From an uncultured Spirochaetales bacterium (GTDB lineage: Bacteria; Spirochaetota; Spirochaetia; Treponematales; Treponemataceae): a stretch of 5,602 bases of DNA. The DNA is taken from the NCBI GenBank assembly GCA_946061495.1, contig CAMGSV010000162.1, positions 1 to 5,602 of the forward strand. Reading direction: 5' to 3'. A model generated the notes under the pieces. It did not search any database, was not told where the DNA came from, and worked only from the letters and a program-made list of their open reading frames with translations. Shown here piece by piece: positions 1 to 5,601 of this stretch. The position numbers and the translations under genes were made by a program. The first letter of the stretch is position 1, and each line of letters opens with the position of its first letter.

Positions 1-56
1 ATCTCGTTTCCGTTTTCGTCATATGCCTTTGCGGAAATGGTACCCGATGCATATGG
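1..56 (-). other. Suspected foreign segment at the contig edge (possible chimeric join)
   Basis: Read on the minus strand from about 56 to 3, this stretch is open and gives PYASGTISAKAYDENGNE. That resembles the beta-sandwich pattern PY-x-x-G-x-(I/L)-x-A-x-A-Y-D-x-(N/D)-G found near the C-terminus of family 2 glycoside hydrolases. On the plus strand it gives an arginine- and aromatic-rich peptide unlike DnaE. CATATG occurs at 20-25 and again at 50-55, and the second copy lies where DnaE-like sequence begins, so it could be the microhomology of a join. The segment is too short for certainty; it may just be a divergent DnaE stretch. Confidence 0.4.
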
Positions 57-1045
57 TGGTGGACGGAGAGATTGTCTTTGGACTCATGGGCATCAAGGGC
101 ATGGGCGAGGGGGCGGCAGAAGCCATTGTCACTGAGCGGGAGAAGAACGGCCCCTACAAGGATTTCATGGATCTGCTGGACCGGGTGAATCCCTCGGATA
201 TCAACAAGAAGGTGCTGGAAGTGCTAATCAAGACTGGGGCCTTCGACAAGCTGGGAACCAACCGGGGCACCTTGCTGGCCAATCTGGAGGAGGCCACCTC
301 CTATGTTGAGGCCAAGCGGGAAAGCACCAGGTTCGGCCAGGTGAGTCTCTTTGAGGATTCCGGCGAGAAGGAATTCGCCGACTTCGTATTCCATCAGGTG
401 GAAGAACAGCCACAGCTGGAGTTGCTTGCCATGGAAAAGGAGTGCATCGGGTGCTATGTCACTGGGCATCCCCTGGATGAGTACAAGGAACTAATCCAAA
501 ACGCCTGCACCCTTTCCACCAGCAGTATGGAGCGGGCCCAGGGGGAAAAGATGTACACCATCATCGGACAGCTGAAGGAACTGCGGCCCATTGTCACCAA
601 GAAGGGGGCAGCCATGGCCTTTGCCAAGCTGGAGGACATGGAGGGTGAGGTGGAGATCACCTTTTTCCCGAAGGTTTGGGAACAGCACCGCCACCATCTG
701 GCCAATGACCAGGTAGTAGCCATCTCCGGCAAGGTTGATAAAAACCGGGGAGAAAATCCTTCCTTCCTTGTGGAGGAGATACCGGAGATGAATGCCCTCA
801 AGGCAAGAACGAACTGGGACATCCACATAAAAATTGACCCAATGCTCAACAATGAGCAGCAAATTCACGGTTTGAGGGATTTTTTATTTGGCTCTACGGG
901 CAATTCTTGTGTATATTTTCATGTAGATACCTCCTCTGGATCAAAAATCGTGAAGGCAAACCCCTTGATGAAGGTGAACAACTCGGACAGTTTCATCAAG
1001 GAATTGGAAATGCAGCCAATGGTCACAGAGGTGTGGCGAGAGTAG
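2..1045 (+). CDS. dnaE: DNA polymerase III alpha subunit, C-terminal part (5' end missing)
   Basis: This is the C-terminal third of the replicative polymerase catalytic subunit, which elongates DNA in the replisome while bound to the sliding clamp. The frame is open to the window edge, so the gene is 5'-truncated and the polymerase active site is not included. Recognisable parts in order are: FGLMGIKGMGEGAA and the following tandem helix-hairpin-helix segment (about 77-260); QVSLF at 338-352, a good match to the internal beta-clamp-binding motif QxxLF; the DnaE hallmark MEKECIGCYVTGHPLDEY (about 431-484); and an OB-fold of the tRNA-anticodon type (about 550-790, YTIIGQLKELRP to FLVEEI). A divergent tail ends in EVWRE and a TAG stop. 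The first ~17 codons (SRFRFRHMPLRKWYP) do not resemble the DnaE region that should precede VVDGEIVFGL, so trustworthy homology starts near 56. The ATG at 23 is not a real start. Identification is secure; the left boundary is not. Confidence 0.95.
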   Translation, partial: SRFRFRHMPLRKWYPMHMVVDGEIVFGLMGIKGMGEGAAEAIVTEREKNGPYKDFMDLLDRVNPSDINKKVLEVLIKTGAFDKLGTNRGTLLANLEEATSYVEAKRESTRFGQVSLFEDSGEKEFADFVFHQVEEQPQLELLAMEKECIGCYVTGHPLDEYKELIQNACTLSTSSMERAQGEKMYTIIGQLKELRPIVTKKGAAMAFAKLEDMEGEVEITFFPKVWEQHRHHLANDQVVAISGKVDKNRGENPSFLVEEIPEMNALKARTNWDIHIKIDPMLNNEQQIHGLRDFLFGSTGNSCVYFHVDTSSGSKIVKANPLMKVNNSDSFIKELEMQPMVTEVWRE

Positions 1046-1081
1046 TTTTCCTCAAATGGGAGGAATTGAAAGGAGTTCCCA

Positions 1082-1666
1082 ATGAAAATTTTCGGTCTGC
1101 TGTCAGGAGTCATCAGTATCTACACCATGCTATGCTTTATCAGAATTATACTCACTTGGATTCCCAGCCTGAACTACTCCAAGTTCGGCCAGATTCTGGC
1201 ATCCATCTGTGATCCCTATATGAATTATTTCCGGGGAATCCGTTTCCTCCGCATCGGCAACATGGACTTCAGTCCGGTGCTTTCCATCGGGCTTCTGGTG
1301 GTAGCCTCAAACCTGCTGTCAACCCTGGCAGTCACCGGCCAGCTGAAGATTGGATACCTGCTGGCCTCCGTGATTTCCATGATCTGGTCCATTGTTGCGT
1401 CGATATTGAGCTTCCTCATCATCCTGCTGCTTATCCGTATCATCGCCCTCTTTGTCAGCAAGGGTGGCACCTCCTTCTGGTACAGTCTTGACAGAACTCT
1501 CAATCCGGTGGTGTACAAGGTGGCGGGAATATTCCGGGGACGAAACACCTTCATGACCCAGAAGGCAGCCTACCTCATCACTATAGTGGCCATCTTTGTG
1601 CTGCGGATTGCAGGAAACATCCTGTTTTCGGTGGTGGCGGGACTGTTCATCCGTCTCCCCTTCTAG
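1082..1666 (+). CDS. YggT-family integral membrane protein (two YggT repeats)
   Basis: This 194-residue, very hydrophobic inner-membrane protein belongs to the YggT family, whose members are linked to osmotic tolerance or to cell-division and envelope organisation but have no defined biochemical activity. The first repeat has a membrane helix at about 5-27 (YTMLCFIRIILTWIP), the family signature DPYMNYFRGI at 44-53 and DFSP at 62-65 before a second helix (66-86). The second repeat begins with helices at about 91-125 (FLIILLLIRIIALFV) and continues with LNPVVYKVAGIFRG at 140-153 and a last helix at about 163-190. The second copy has lost the DFSP element. The start is well supported by AAAGGAG at 1069-1075, six bases before the ATG. 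It lies 36 bases after dnaE and 18 bases before recG on the same strand, so co-transcription is likely. Family assignment is firm; the cellular role is unknown. Confidence 0.88.
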   Translation: MKIFGLLSGVISIYTMLCFIRIILTWIPSLNYSKFGQILASICDPYMNYFRGIRFLRIGNMDFSPVLSIGLLVVASNLLSTLAVTGQLKIGYLLASVISMIWSIVASILSFLIILLLIRIIALFVSKGGTSFWYSLDRTLNPVVYKVAGIFRGRNTFMTQKAAYLITIVAIFVLRIAGNILFSVVAGLFIRLPF

Positions 1667-1684
1667 CAACTGCGGGGCCATGCC

Positions 1685-3895
1685 ATGAAACTGAAGGAAA
1701 TCGAGACCCCCATCTCCACCCTCTCTGGCATTGGTCCCGCCAAAGCCCGTCTCTTTGCCAACCTGGGCATCTACACCATCGCCGACCTTTTGGGTTATTA
1801 TCCCAAGGACTGGGAGGACCGCACCCAGCGTACTCCCCTCTCCCAATTCCGAGAAAAGAAGGTCCACACCATAGCCGCCATTACAGGCCACAGTTGGTTC
1901 GGCTACGGCAAGATGCGAACATTGAAAATATCCATCGCCGACAGTTCAGGACGGGGAGAGCTGGTGGCCTTCAACCGCCCCTTCTTGGAAAAGACCCTGC
2001 CAGTGGGCTCCATCATTGCCGTTACAGGCCAGTTTTCCCTGCGGTACAACCAGATTCAGAGCAGCTCCTTCGAGGCGGAGAAAATTGCTGACAGCGGCAG
2101 CCTCCAGGACTGGCAGGACAAGCGTGTTCCCGGTTCCCAGGTGCTGCCCATCTATAGCCTCACGGCGGGCCTTACCAACGGCCAGATTCGCCAAGCCATA
2201 AAGCGGGCCCTCCAGGAATATGGCCGGGGCATCGAGGATGAGCTGCCAGCGGAAGTCATGGAAAGGCGGGGAATCATGGGAAAGGCCAGGGCAATCGCCG
2301 CCATGCACCAGCCCCGCCAGCTTTCCGATGCCCTGGAGGCAAAACGGAGCCTCATCTATGAGGAGCTGTACCATTTCCAGCTGGCTATCGGTGGACGGGC
2401 GCTGCTGCACAAGGGAAGACTGCCGGAGCTGGAACCGCCAGAACCCCAGGAGGCCAGCTTTGGCCCTGAGCAGGAGGCAGCCTTCCTAGAAAGCCTTTCC
2501 CCTCGGCAGAAAATGCTTCTGGACACCCTCCCCTTTCAGCTGACACCGGGCCAAAAGCTCTGCATCACCGACATGAACAGGGATTTGGACCACTGCGAGG
2601 AAAGCCGCTGCAAGGTTGCGGTAGGACAGCAGCCCTTTACCATGGCCCGGCTGGTACAAGGAGACGTGGGGTCGGGAAAAACATTGGCGGCCTTCTTCGC
2701 CTGCCTGCGGATTGTGGACTGGGGCGGTCAATGTGCCTTGATGGCCCCCACGGAACTTTTGGCACGGCAGCATGCGGAAAATGCGGCAAAGATGCTGGAA
2801 CCCATGGCAGTGCGACTGGCCTACCTTACCGGAAACATCAAGGCCGCCAACCGTGGCCCTCTGCTGAATGCTTTGGCCGCCGGCTCCATCGACATTGTCA
2901 TCGGAACCCATGCCCTGTTCTCCAAGAACGTGCAGTACGCCAACCTCCACCTGGTAATCATCGACGAGCAGCACCGCTTCGGTGTGCTGCAGCGGAATGC
3001 CATTCTGGAAAAGGGCCGGCAAAAGATTCCTGAGAAGGAGGTCTACACCGTTCCCTCCCTGCTGATGCTCAGCGCCACCCCCATTCCTCGAACCCTAGCC
3101 CTCACCGCCTTTGGCGACCTAGACATCTCCATCATCAAATCCATGCCCACTGGCCGCCTTCCCATCAAGACCTACCTCACCCGCATGGGCAACGAGACCA
3201 ATGTGTACCAGTTCGTGTGGCGGGAAATTCAGGCGGGGCACCAGGCCTATTTCGTCTACCCGCTGATTGAAGAAATGCAGGAGGATTCCACTGAGGCCAT
3301 GCCAGCAGAAGCCACTGAAAGCGGAACAGGCGGCAGCTCCGGCATCAAATCTGCCCAGGACATGTACCACTACCTGTCTCGCCAGGTGTATCCGGGAGTA
3401 CCCATGGCGGTAATTCATTCCCGCACCGAGGAAGCAGAGCAGCACCGTATTCTGGAGGAATTCCGCAGCGGAAAGATTCAGATTCTGGTAGCCACCAGCG
3501 TGGTGGAAGTGGGTGTGGACGTGGCCAACGCCACCTGCATGGTCATCGAGCATGCAGACCGGTTTGGCATGGCGGCACTCCACCAGCTGCGGGGACGGGT
3601 GGGCCGAGGAAGCCTCCAATCCCACTGCTTCCTCATTTATGGGAACAACCTCACTGACACTGGCAAGGAGCGGATGCGGGTGCTGCGAGAGACAACCGAT
3701 GGCTTTGTGATTGCCGAGGAGGATCTCAAGCTCAGAGGACCCGGCGAGGTGTCCGGCATCCAGCAGTCGGGCTACCTCACCCTAGGCCTGGCAGACCCCA
3801 TCCGGGACAAGGAACTGCTGGAGCTGGCCCGAAAAGATGCCTTCCAATACCTGGAGGACAGATCAAAAACAAAAAAACAAGGGCCATCCCCGTAG
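1685..3895 (+). CDS. recG: ATP-dependent DNA helicase RecG
   Basis: RecG is a cytoplasmic superfamily 2 translocase that remodels stalled replication forks, R-loops and Holliday junctions. The 736-residue protein appears complete. The N-terminus has LSGIGPAKARLFANLGI and the RecG signature PKDWEDRT (residues 13-47). An OB-fold wedge domain follows (about 62-135), then the linker LPIYSLTAGLTNGQIRQAI. Helicase motifs are intact: Walker A GDVGSGKT (326-333, catalytic Lys332), APTELLA, DEQH box (427-430) followed by RFGVLQ, SATPIPRTL (from 463), VATSVVEVGVDV, and QLRGRVGRG (634-642). The C-terminal GPGEVSGIQQSG matches the RecG translocation region. Compared with the E. coli layout there is extra sequence before motif I (about 303-317) and a polar, low-complexity stretch at about 533-553. 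The usual HGR motif reads HSRT (578-581). The ribosome-binding site is weak (CGGGG near 1673-1677) and the start lies 18 bases after the upstream stop, suggesting translational coupling. The start is supported by the normal spacing to the GIGP motif. Confidence 0.97.
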   Translation: MKLKEIETPISTLSGIGPAKARLFANLGIYTIADLLGYYPKDWEDRTQRTPLSQFREKKVHTIAAITGHSWFGYGKMRTLKISIADSSGRGELVAFNRPFLEKTLPVGSIIAVTGQFSLRYNQIQSSSFEAEKIADSGSLQDWQDKRVPGSQVLPIYSLTAGLTNGQIRQAIKRALQEYGRGIEDELPAEVMERRGIMGKARAIAAMHQPRQLSDALEAKRSLIYEELYHFQLAIGGRALLHKGRLPELEPPEPQEASFGPEQEAAFLESLSPRQKMLLDTLPFQLTPGQKLCITDMNRDLDHCEESRCKVAVGQQPFTMARLVQGDVGSGKTLAAFFACLRIVDWGGQCALMAPTELLARQHAENAAKMLEPMAVRLAYLTGNIKAANRGPLLNALAAGSIDIVIGTHALFSKNVQYANLHLVIIDEQHRFGVLQRNAILEKGRQKIPEKEVYTVPSLLMLSATPIPRTLALTAFGDLDISIIKSMPTGRLPIKTYLTRMGNETNVYQFVWREIQAGHQAYFVYPLIEEMQEDSTEAMPAEATESGTGGSSGIKSAQDMYHYLSRQVYPGVPMAVIHSRTEEAEQHRILEEFRSGKIQILVATSVVEVGVDVANATCMVIEHADRFGMAALHQLRGRVGRGSLQSHCFLIYGNNLTDTGKERMRVLRETTDGFVIAEEDLKLRGPGEVSGIQQSGYLTLGLADPIRDKELLELARKDAFQYLEDRSKTKKQGPSP

Positions 3896-3928
3896 AATCC
3901 AAAGACTCCACACAGACAGCCCTTTGTT
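3865..3928 (-). terminator. Candidate terminator for the sigma-factor gene, inside the recG 3' end
   Basis: Read on the minus strand, downstream of the sigma gene stop, arms AACAAAGGGC (3928-3919) and GCCCTTGTT (3884-3876) pair with one bulged A. A T-rich tract follows directly (3877-3865, seven T, G, five T). The loop is long, about 34 bases, which weakens the case. The T tract is the complement of the A-rich last codons of recG (KTKKQ). In the plus direction there is no comparable T run, so this would serve the sigma gene only. Confidence 0.33.
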
Positions 3929-3950
3929 GGCCAGCATCCAGCCGCTCACC

Positions 3951-4811
3951 TTATGCTACAAATGCACCCAGCCGATCCATGGTGGCAGGTGTCTGCAACC
4001 GGCGGATGGCCTTCTTCTCAATCTGGCGAATGCGCTCCTTGGTAAGGTTAAACTTGTCACCCACCTCCTTCAGCGACATGGACTTGTTGCCGTTGAGTCC
4101 GAAGCGGTACCGCAACACCTGTGCCTCCTTCTGGGAAAGAGAGGACAGCACATCCTCCAGTTCATCCTGCATGACACGCTCCATGGCAGCATCCTCAGGA
4201 GACTGGTAGCGGGAATCCTCCGTATTGTCACCAATGGTTGCAGAAGCCTCATCTCCAGTACCGATAGGAGTATCCAGGGAAACCATGTCCCGGGAAATTG
4301 TGATGAGCTCCCGCACATGCTGGCTTGTCATTCCCAGCATCTGAGCCACCTGGGTGATTTCCTCCTCCTCGCTCTTGTCCCCTGCCACGGCCTTTCGAGC
4401 CTGCTCAATCTGCACCAACTCGTTGGCGCGGTTCAAGGGCAGCCGAATCATGCGGGACTTCTCACAGATAGCCTTCAAAATGGACTGGCGAATCCACCAC
4501 ACGGCATAGGAGATGAAATGGTATCCCTTGGTAACATCAAACCGGTCGATGGCTGTCATAAGACCGATATTACCCTCGCTGATAAGATCCGGCAGGTCGA
4601 TGCCATGGTTCTGATATTTCTTCGCCACATTCACCACAAAGCGAAGGTTGGCCTGCACAATCTTGTCTTTGGCGATTTTGTCTCCCTGGGCAGCCCTCGT
4701 GGCCAGCTCCACTTCCTCCTCTCGAGACAGCAGGGGGATTTTATTAATATCCTTCAAGTACATTGAAAGGATGTTGTCGTCAGAATTCATCATACAGCTT
4801 GTTGCCCTCAT
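3951..4811 (-). CDS. Alternative sigma-70-family RNA polymerase sigma factor (RpoS/RpoD-like, group 2)
   Basis: This 286-residue sigma factor would direct core RNA polymerase to a promoter subset. It lacks region 1.1 and the long non-conserved insert of housekeeping RpoD, so it is probably an accessory, RpoS-like factor. Region 1.2 is at about 11-44 (ILSMYLKDINKIPLLSREEE). Region 2 includes NLRFVVNVAKKYQNHG and DLISEGNIGLMTAIDRFD (55-92). The -10 recognition helix is FISYAVWWIRQSILKAI (99-115): it keeps Gln109, but Leu112 stands where E. coli RpoD has Thr440. Region 3 starts with SRMIRLPLN (119-127). Region 4.2 is SLKEVGDKFNLTKERIRQIEKK (246-267), a normal -35-binding helix-turn-helix. The start at 4811 is chosen because GGAGG lies seven bases upstream; the longer open frame to 4835 and the internal Met7/Met8 lack such a site. 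It converges on recG with 55 bases between stops. A sigma-54-type promoter lies upstream. Family assignment is secure; whether to call it rpoS is not. Confidence 0.93.
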   Translation of the reverse strand: MRATSCMMNSDDNILSMYLKDINKIPLLSREEEVELATRAAQGDKIAKDKIVQANLRFVVNVAKKYQNHGIDLPDLISEGNIGLMTAIDRFDVTKGYHFISYAVWWIRQSILKAICEKSRMIRLPLNRANELVQIEQARKAVAGDKSEEEEITQVAQMLGMTSQHVRELITISRDMVSLDTPIGTGDEASATIGDNTEDSRYQSPEDAAMERVMQDELEDVLSSLSQKEAQVLRYRFGLNGNKSMSLKEVGDKFNLTKERIRQIEKKAIRRLQTPATMDRLGAFVA

Positions 4812-4818
4812 AAAAAAA

Positions 4819-4823
4819 CCTCC
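4819..4823 (-). promoter_or_regulatory. Ribosome-binding site that fixes the sigma-factor start
   Basis: GGAGG on the minus strand is separated from the ATG (4811-4809) by seven T residues, which is ideal spacing. It rules out the in-frame upstream ATG at 4835, which would add the residues MFLFGGFF. Confidence 0.85.
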
Positions 4824-4844
4824 AAACAAGAACAAGTCACCAAA

Positions 4845-4867
4845 GAAGCCGCCAGTGATGCGGCTTC
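4845..4867 (-). promoter_or_regulatory. Perfect hairpin in the sigma-factor leader
   Basis: GAAGCCGC and GCGGCTTC form a perfect 8-bp GC-rich stem around a 7-base loop, in an otherwise AT-rich region. It sits between the predicted sigma-54 start point (about 4883) and the ribosome-binding site, whose edge is 21 bases further downstream. On the minus strand the following sequence has scattered T but no clean T run, so it is a poor terminator. It could protect the 5' end, act as an attenuator, or affect translation. The structure is seen; the function is inferred. Confidence 0.6.
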
Positions 4868-4892
4868 AAACATATTCATTCTAAATAACTAA

Positions 4893-4910
4893 TAGCAATT
4901 TCCGTGCCAA
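4893..4910 (-). promoter_or_regulatory. Sigma-54 (RpoN) -24/-12 promoter for the sigma-factor gene
   Basis: The minus strand reads TTGGCACGGAAATTGCTA, a complete match to the sigma-54 consensus TGGCACG-N4-TTGCW, with the GG and GC doublets at the correct distance. Predicted transcription starts about 12 bases downstream (near 4883) and runs toward the sigma gene, giving a leader of about 70 bases. A T-rich stretch lies immediately upstream. Sigma-54 promoters need an AAA+ activator bound upstream, and repeats at 5058-5150 are at a suitable distance. A full match in a non-coding region, correctly oriented, is unlikely by chance. Confidence 0.85.
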
Positions 4911-5057
4911 AAAAAAGAATTTATTTGCTTTTCAATATCAAACACTATAAACTGTTATAATACAATACTTTATAATGATTATTGTTTTTTTTGTAAGAAT
5001 AAATGTAAAAATAGTAGCCGATTGACGAGAAAAATCAGTATATTTAAGGAAATGTTA

Positions 5058-5150
5058 TGTGTCAAAATATACCTTTCCCCGCTTATCTTTCATCATTTGA
5101 TTCATTTTGACACACTCCTTCACTTCGACTCCAACAGTGTTTCATTTTGA
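5058..5150. repeat. Inverted repeat plus phased third copy: candidate operator or enhancer sites
   Basis: TGTGTCAAAAT (5058-5068) and ATTTTGACACA (5104-5114) are a perfect 11-bp inverted repeat separated by 35 bases. The core recurs as the 10-mer TTCATTTTGA at 5101-5110 and 5141-5150, and a shorter TCATTTGA lies at 5093-5100. The three ATTTTGA/TCAAAAT cores start at 5062, 5104 and 5144, about four helical turns apart, which suggests protein sites on one face of the DNA. They lie about 150-255 bases upstream of the sigma-54 promoter and 37-130 bases upstream of the groES -35 box, so they could serve either gene. AT-rich composition raises the chance of coincidence. Confidence 0.5.
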
Positions 5151-5186
5151 TCTAATTGCATATCCTGCTTTTATTCCATATTTTTC

Positions 5187-5215
5187 TTGACGAAGGGGCT
5201 TTTTGTACGTATATT
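5187..5215 (+). promoter_or_regulatory. Sigma-70-type promoter for groES
   Basis: TTGACG (5187-5192) and TATATT (5210-5215) are separated by exactly 17 bases, close to the TTGACA-N17-TATAAT consensus. Transcription would begin near 5222, giving a leader of about 34 bases before the groES ATG. This points to vegetative expression and not to a dedicated heat-shock sigma factor. Confidence 0.75.
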
Positions 5216-5255
5216 CTATATTAGAAAATAGAAACAATCCTATGGAGGACTTAAT

Positions 5256-5522
5256 ATGAAGGTTATACCTTTAGCAGACCGTGTGCTTGTAAAGACAGAG
5301 AAGACCGAGGCAAAGACTGCCAGCGGTATTATCATCCCCGACACAGCCCAGGAAAAGACACAGATTGCTGTTGTACTGGCAGTGGGAGATGACAAGGAAA
5401 AAATCAAGGTAAAGGAAGGAGACCGCATCATGTACGACAAGTATGCCGGCACTTCCATCAAAATCGAGGGTGAGGACCACTTGATTCTGAAGGCTGACGA
5501 CATCATCGCCATCATCAAATAA
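5256..5522 (+). CDS. groES: Co-chaperonin GroES (Cpn10)
   Basis: GroES is the seven-subunit lid that caps GroEL and encloses the folding chamber in the cytoplasm. The 88-residue protein opens with MKVIPLADRVLVK. The mobile loop that grips GroEL spans about 16-36, with the hydrophobic tripeptide I25-I26-I27 in the context SGIIIPDTAQEK. It continues with AVGDDKEKIKVKEGDRIMYDKYAG and ends with HLILKADDIIAIIK. It is about nine residues shorter than E. coli GroES, and the DTAQEKTQ and AVGDDKEKIKV blocks look treponemal. GGAGGA (5244-5249) lies six bases before the ATG. A sigma-70 promoter precedes it and a strong hairpin follows, so it is probably a single-gene transcript; groEL is not in the following 80 bases. 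In Treponema pallidum groES and groEL are also at separate loci. The sequence looks less GC-rich than the dnaE-recG block. Confidence 0.97.
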   Translation: MKVIPLADRVLVKTEKTEAKTASGIIIPDTAQEKTQIAVVLAVGDDKEKIKVKEGDRIMYDKYAGTSIKIEGEDHLILKADDIIAIIK

Positions 5523-5523
5523 G

Positions 5524-5566
5524 TTTTCCTTATTAGCCCTAAATTCTAGTTTTAATTCTAGGAAAA
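5524..5566 (+). repeat. Small repeats in the groES 3' region
   Basis: TTTTCCT (5524-5530) and AGGAAAA (5560-5566) are a 7-bp inverted repeat. Between and overlapping them, AATTCTAG occurs twice (5542-5549 and 5554-5561), 12 bases apart. They lie between the groES stop and the final hairpin and could fold in the mRNA tail. The signal is modest and may be chance in AT-rich DNA. Confidence 0.35.
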
Positions 5567-5567
5567 G

Positions 5568-5601
5568 ATTTCAGTCTACATTCCAGGATGTAGGCTGAAA
5601 T
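5568..5601 (+). terminator. Probable groES terminator hairpin (cut at the window edge)
   Basis: ATTTCAGTCTACAT (5568-5581) pairs with ATGTAGGCTGAAAT (5588-5601) as a 14-bp stem with one T-G wobble and a 6-base loop TCCAGG. It starts 45 bases after the groES stop. The window ends one base after the stem, so the expected T run cannot be seen. It could serve a convergent gene as well. Confidence 0.65.

Larger units (their letters stand above)
4812..5255. other. Divergent AT-rich intergenic regulatory region
   Basis: These 444 bases separate the divergent sigma-factor and groES genes and hold no convincing gene. From left to right they contain the sigma-gene ribosome-binding site, its leader hairpin, the sigma-54 promoter, an A/T-rich stretch (about 4911-5020) with several TATAAT-like words, the repeat array, and the groES promoter and ribosome-binding site. 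No HrcA-type CIRCE element (TTAGCACTC-N9-GAGTGCTAA) is present. Confidence 0.8.

Noticed and set aside
1319..1891. Minus-strand open frame across yggT and recG
   Set aside because: It overlaps two well-identified genes and reads as a low-quality antisense frame.
2760..2775. TGGCACG followed by CATGC on the plus strand, resembling a sigma-54 promoter
   Set aside because: The GG-GC spacing is one base too long and it lies inside recG codons (LARQHAE).
3927..3944. CCAGC repeats after recG as a plus-strand terminator
   Set aside because: They are direct, not inverted, repeats and no T run follows.
3837..4766. Long plus-strand open frame opposite the sigma gene (309 codons)
   Set aside because: It is the shadow of the sigma-factor gene, whose conserved regions on the minus strand are unmistakable; the plus-strand peptide has no recognisable domain and no ribosome-binding site.
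4969..4997. Minus-strand CTTACA-N17-TATAAA, a possible sigma-70 promoter for the sigma gene
   Set aside because: The spacing is right, but the DNA is very AT-rich, such words are expected by chance, and the sigma-54 element is far stronger. It remains a minor alternative.
5022..5050. Plus-strand TTGACG at 5022-5027 as a second groES -35 box
   Set aside because: No acceptable -10 hexamer occurs 16-18 bases downstream.
5057..5110. A 17-codon open frame (MCQNIPFPAY...) after AAGGA as a leader peptide
   Set aside because: It is very short, lies inside the repeat array, has no promoter of its own, and has no coding signal.
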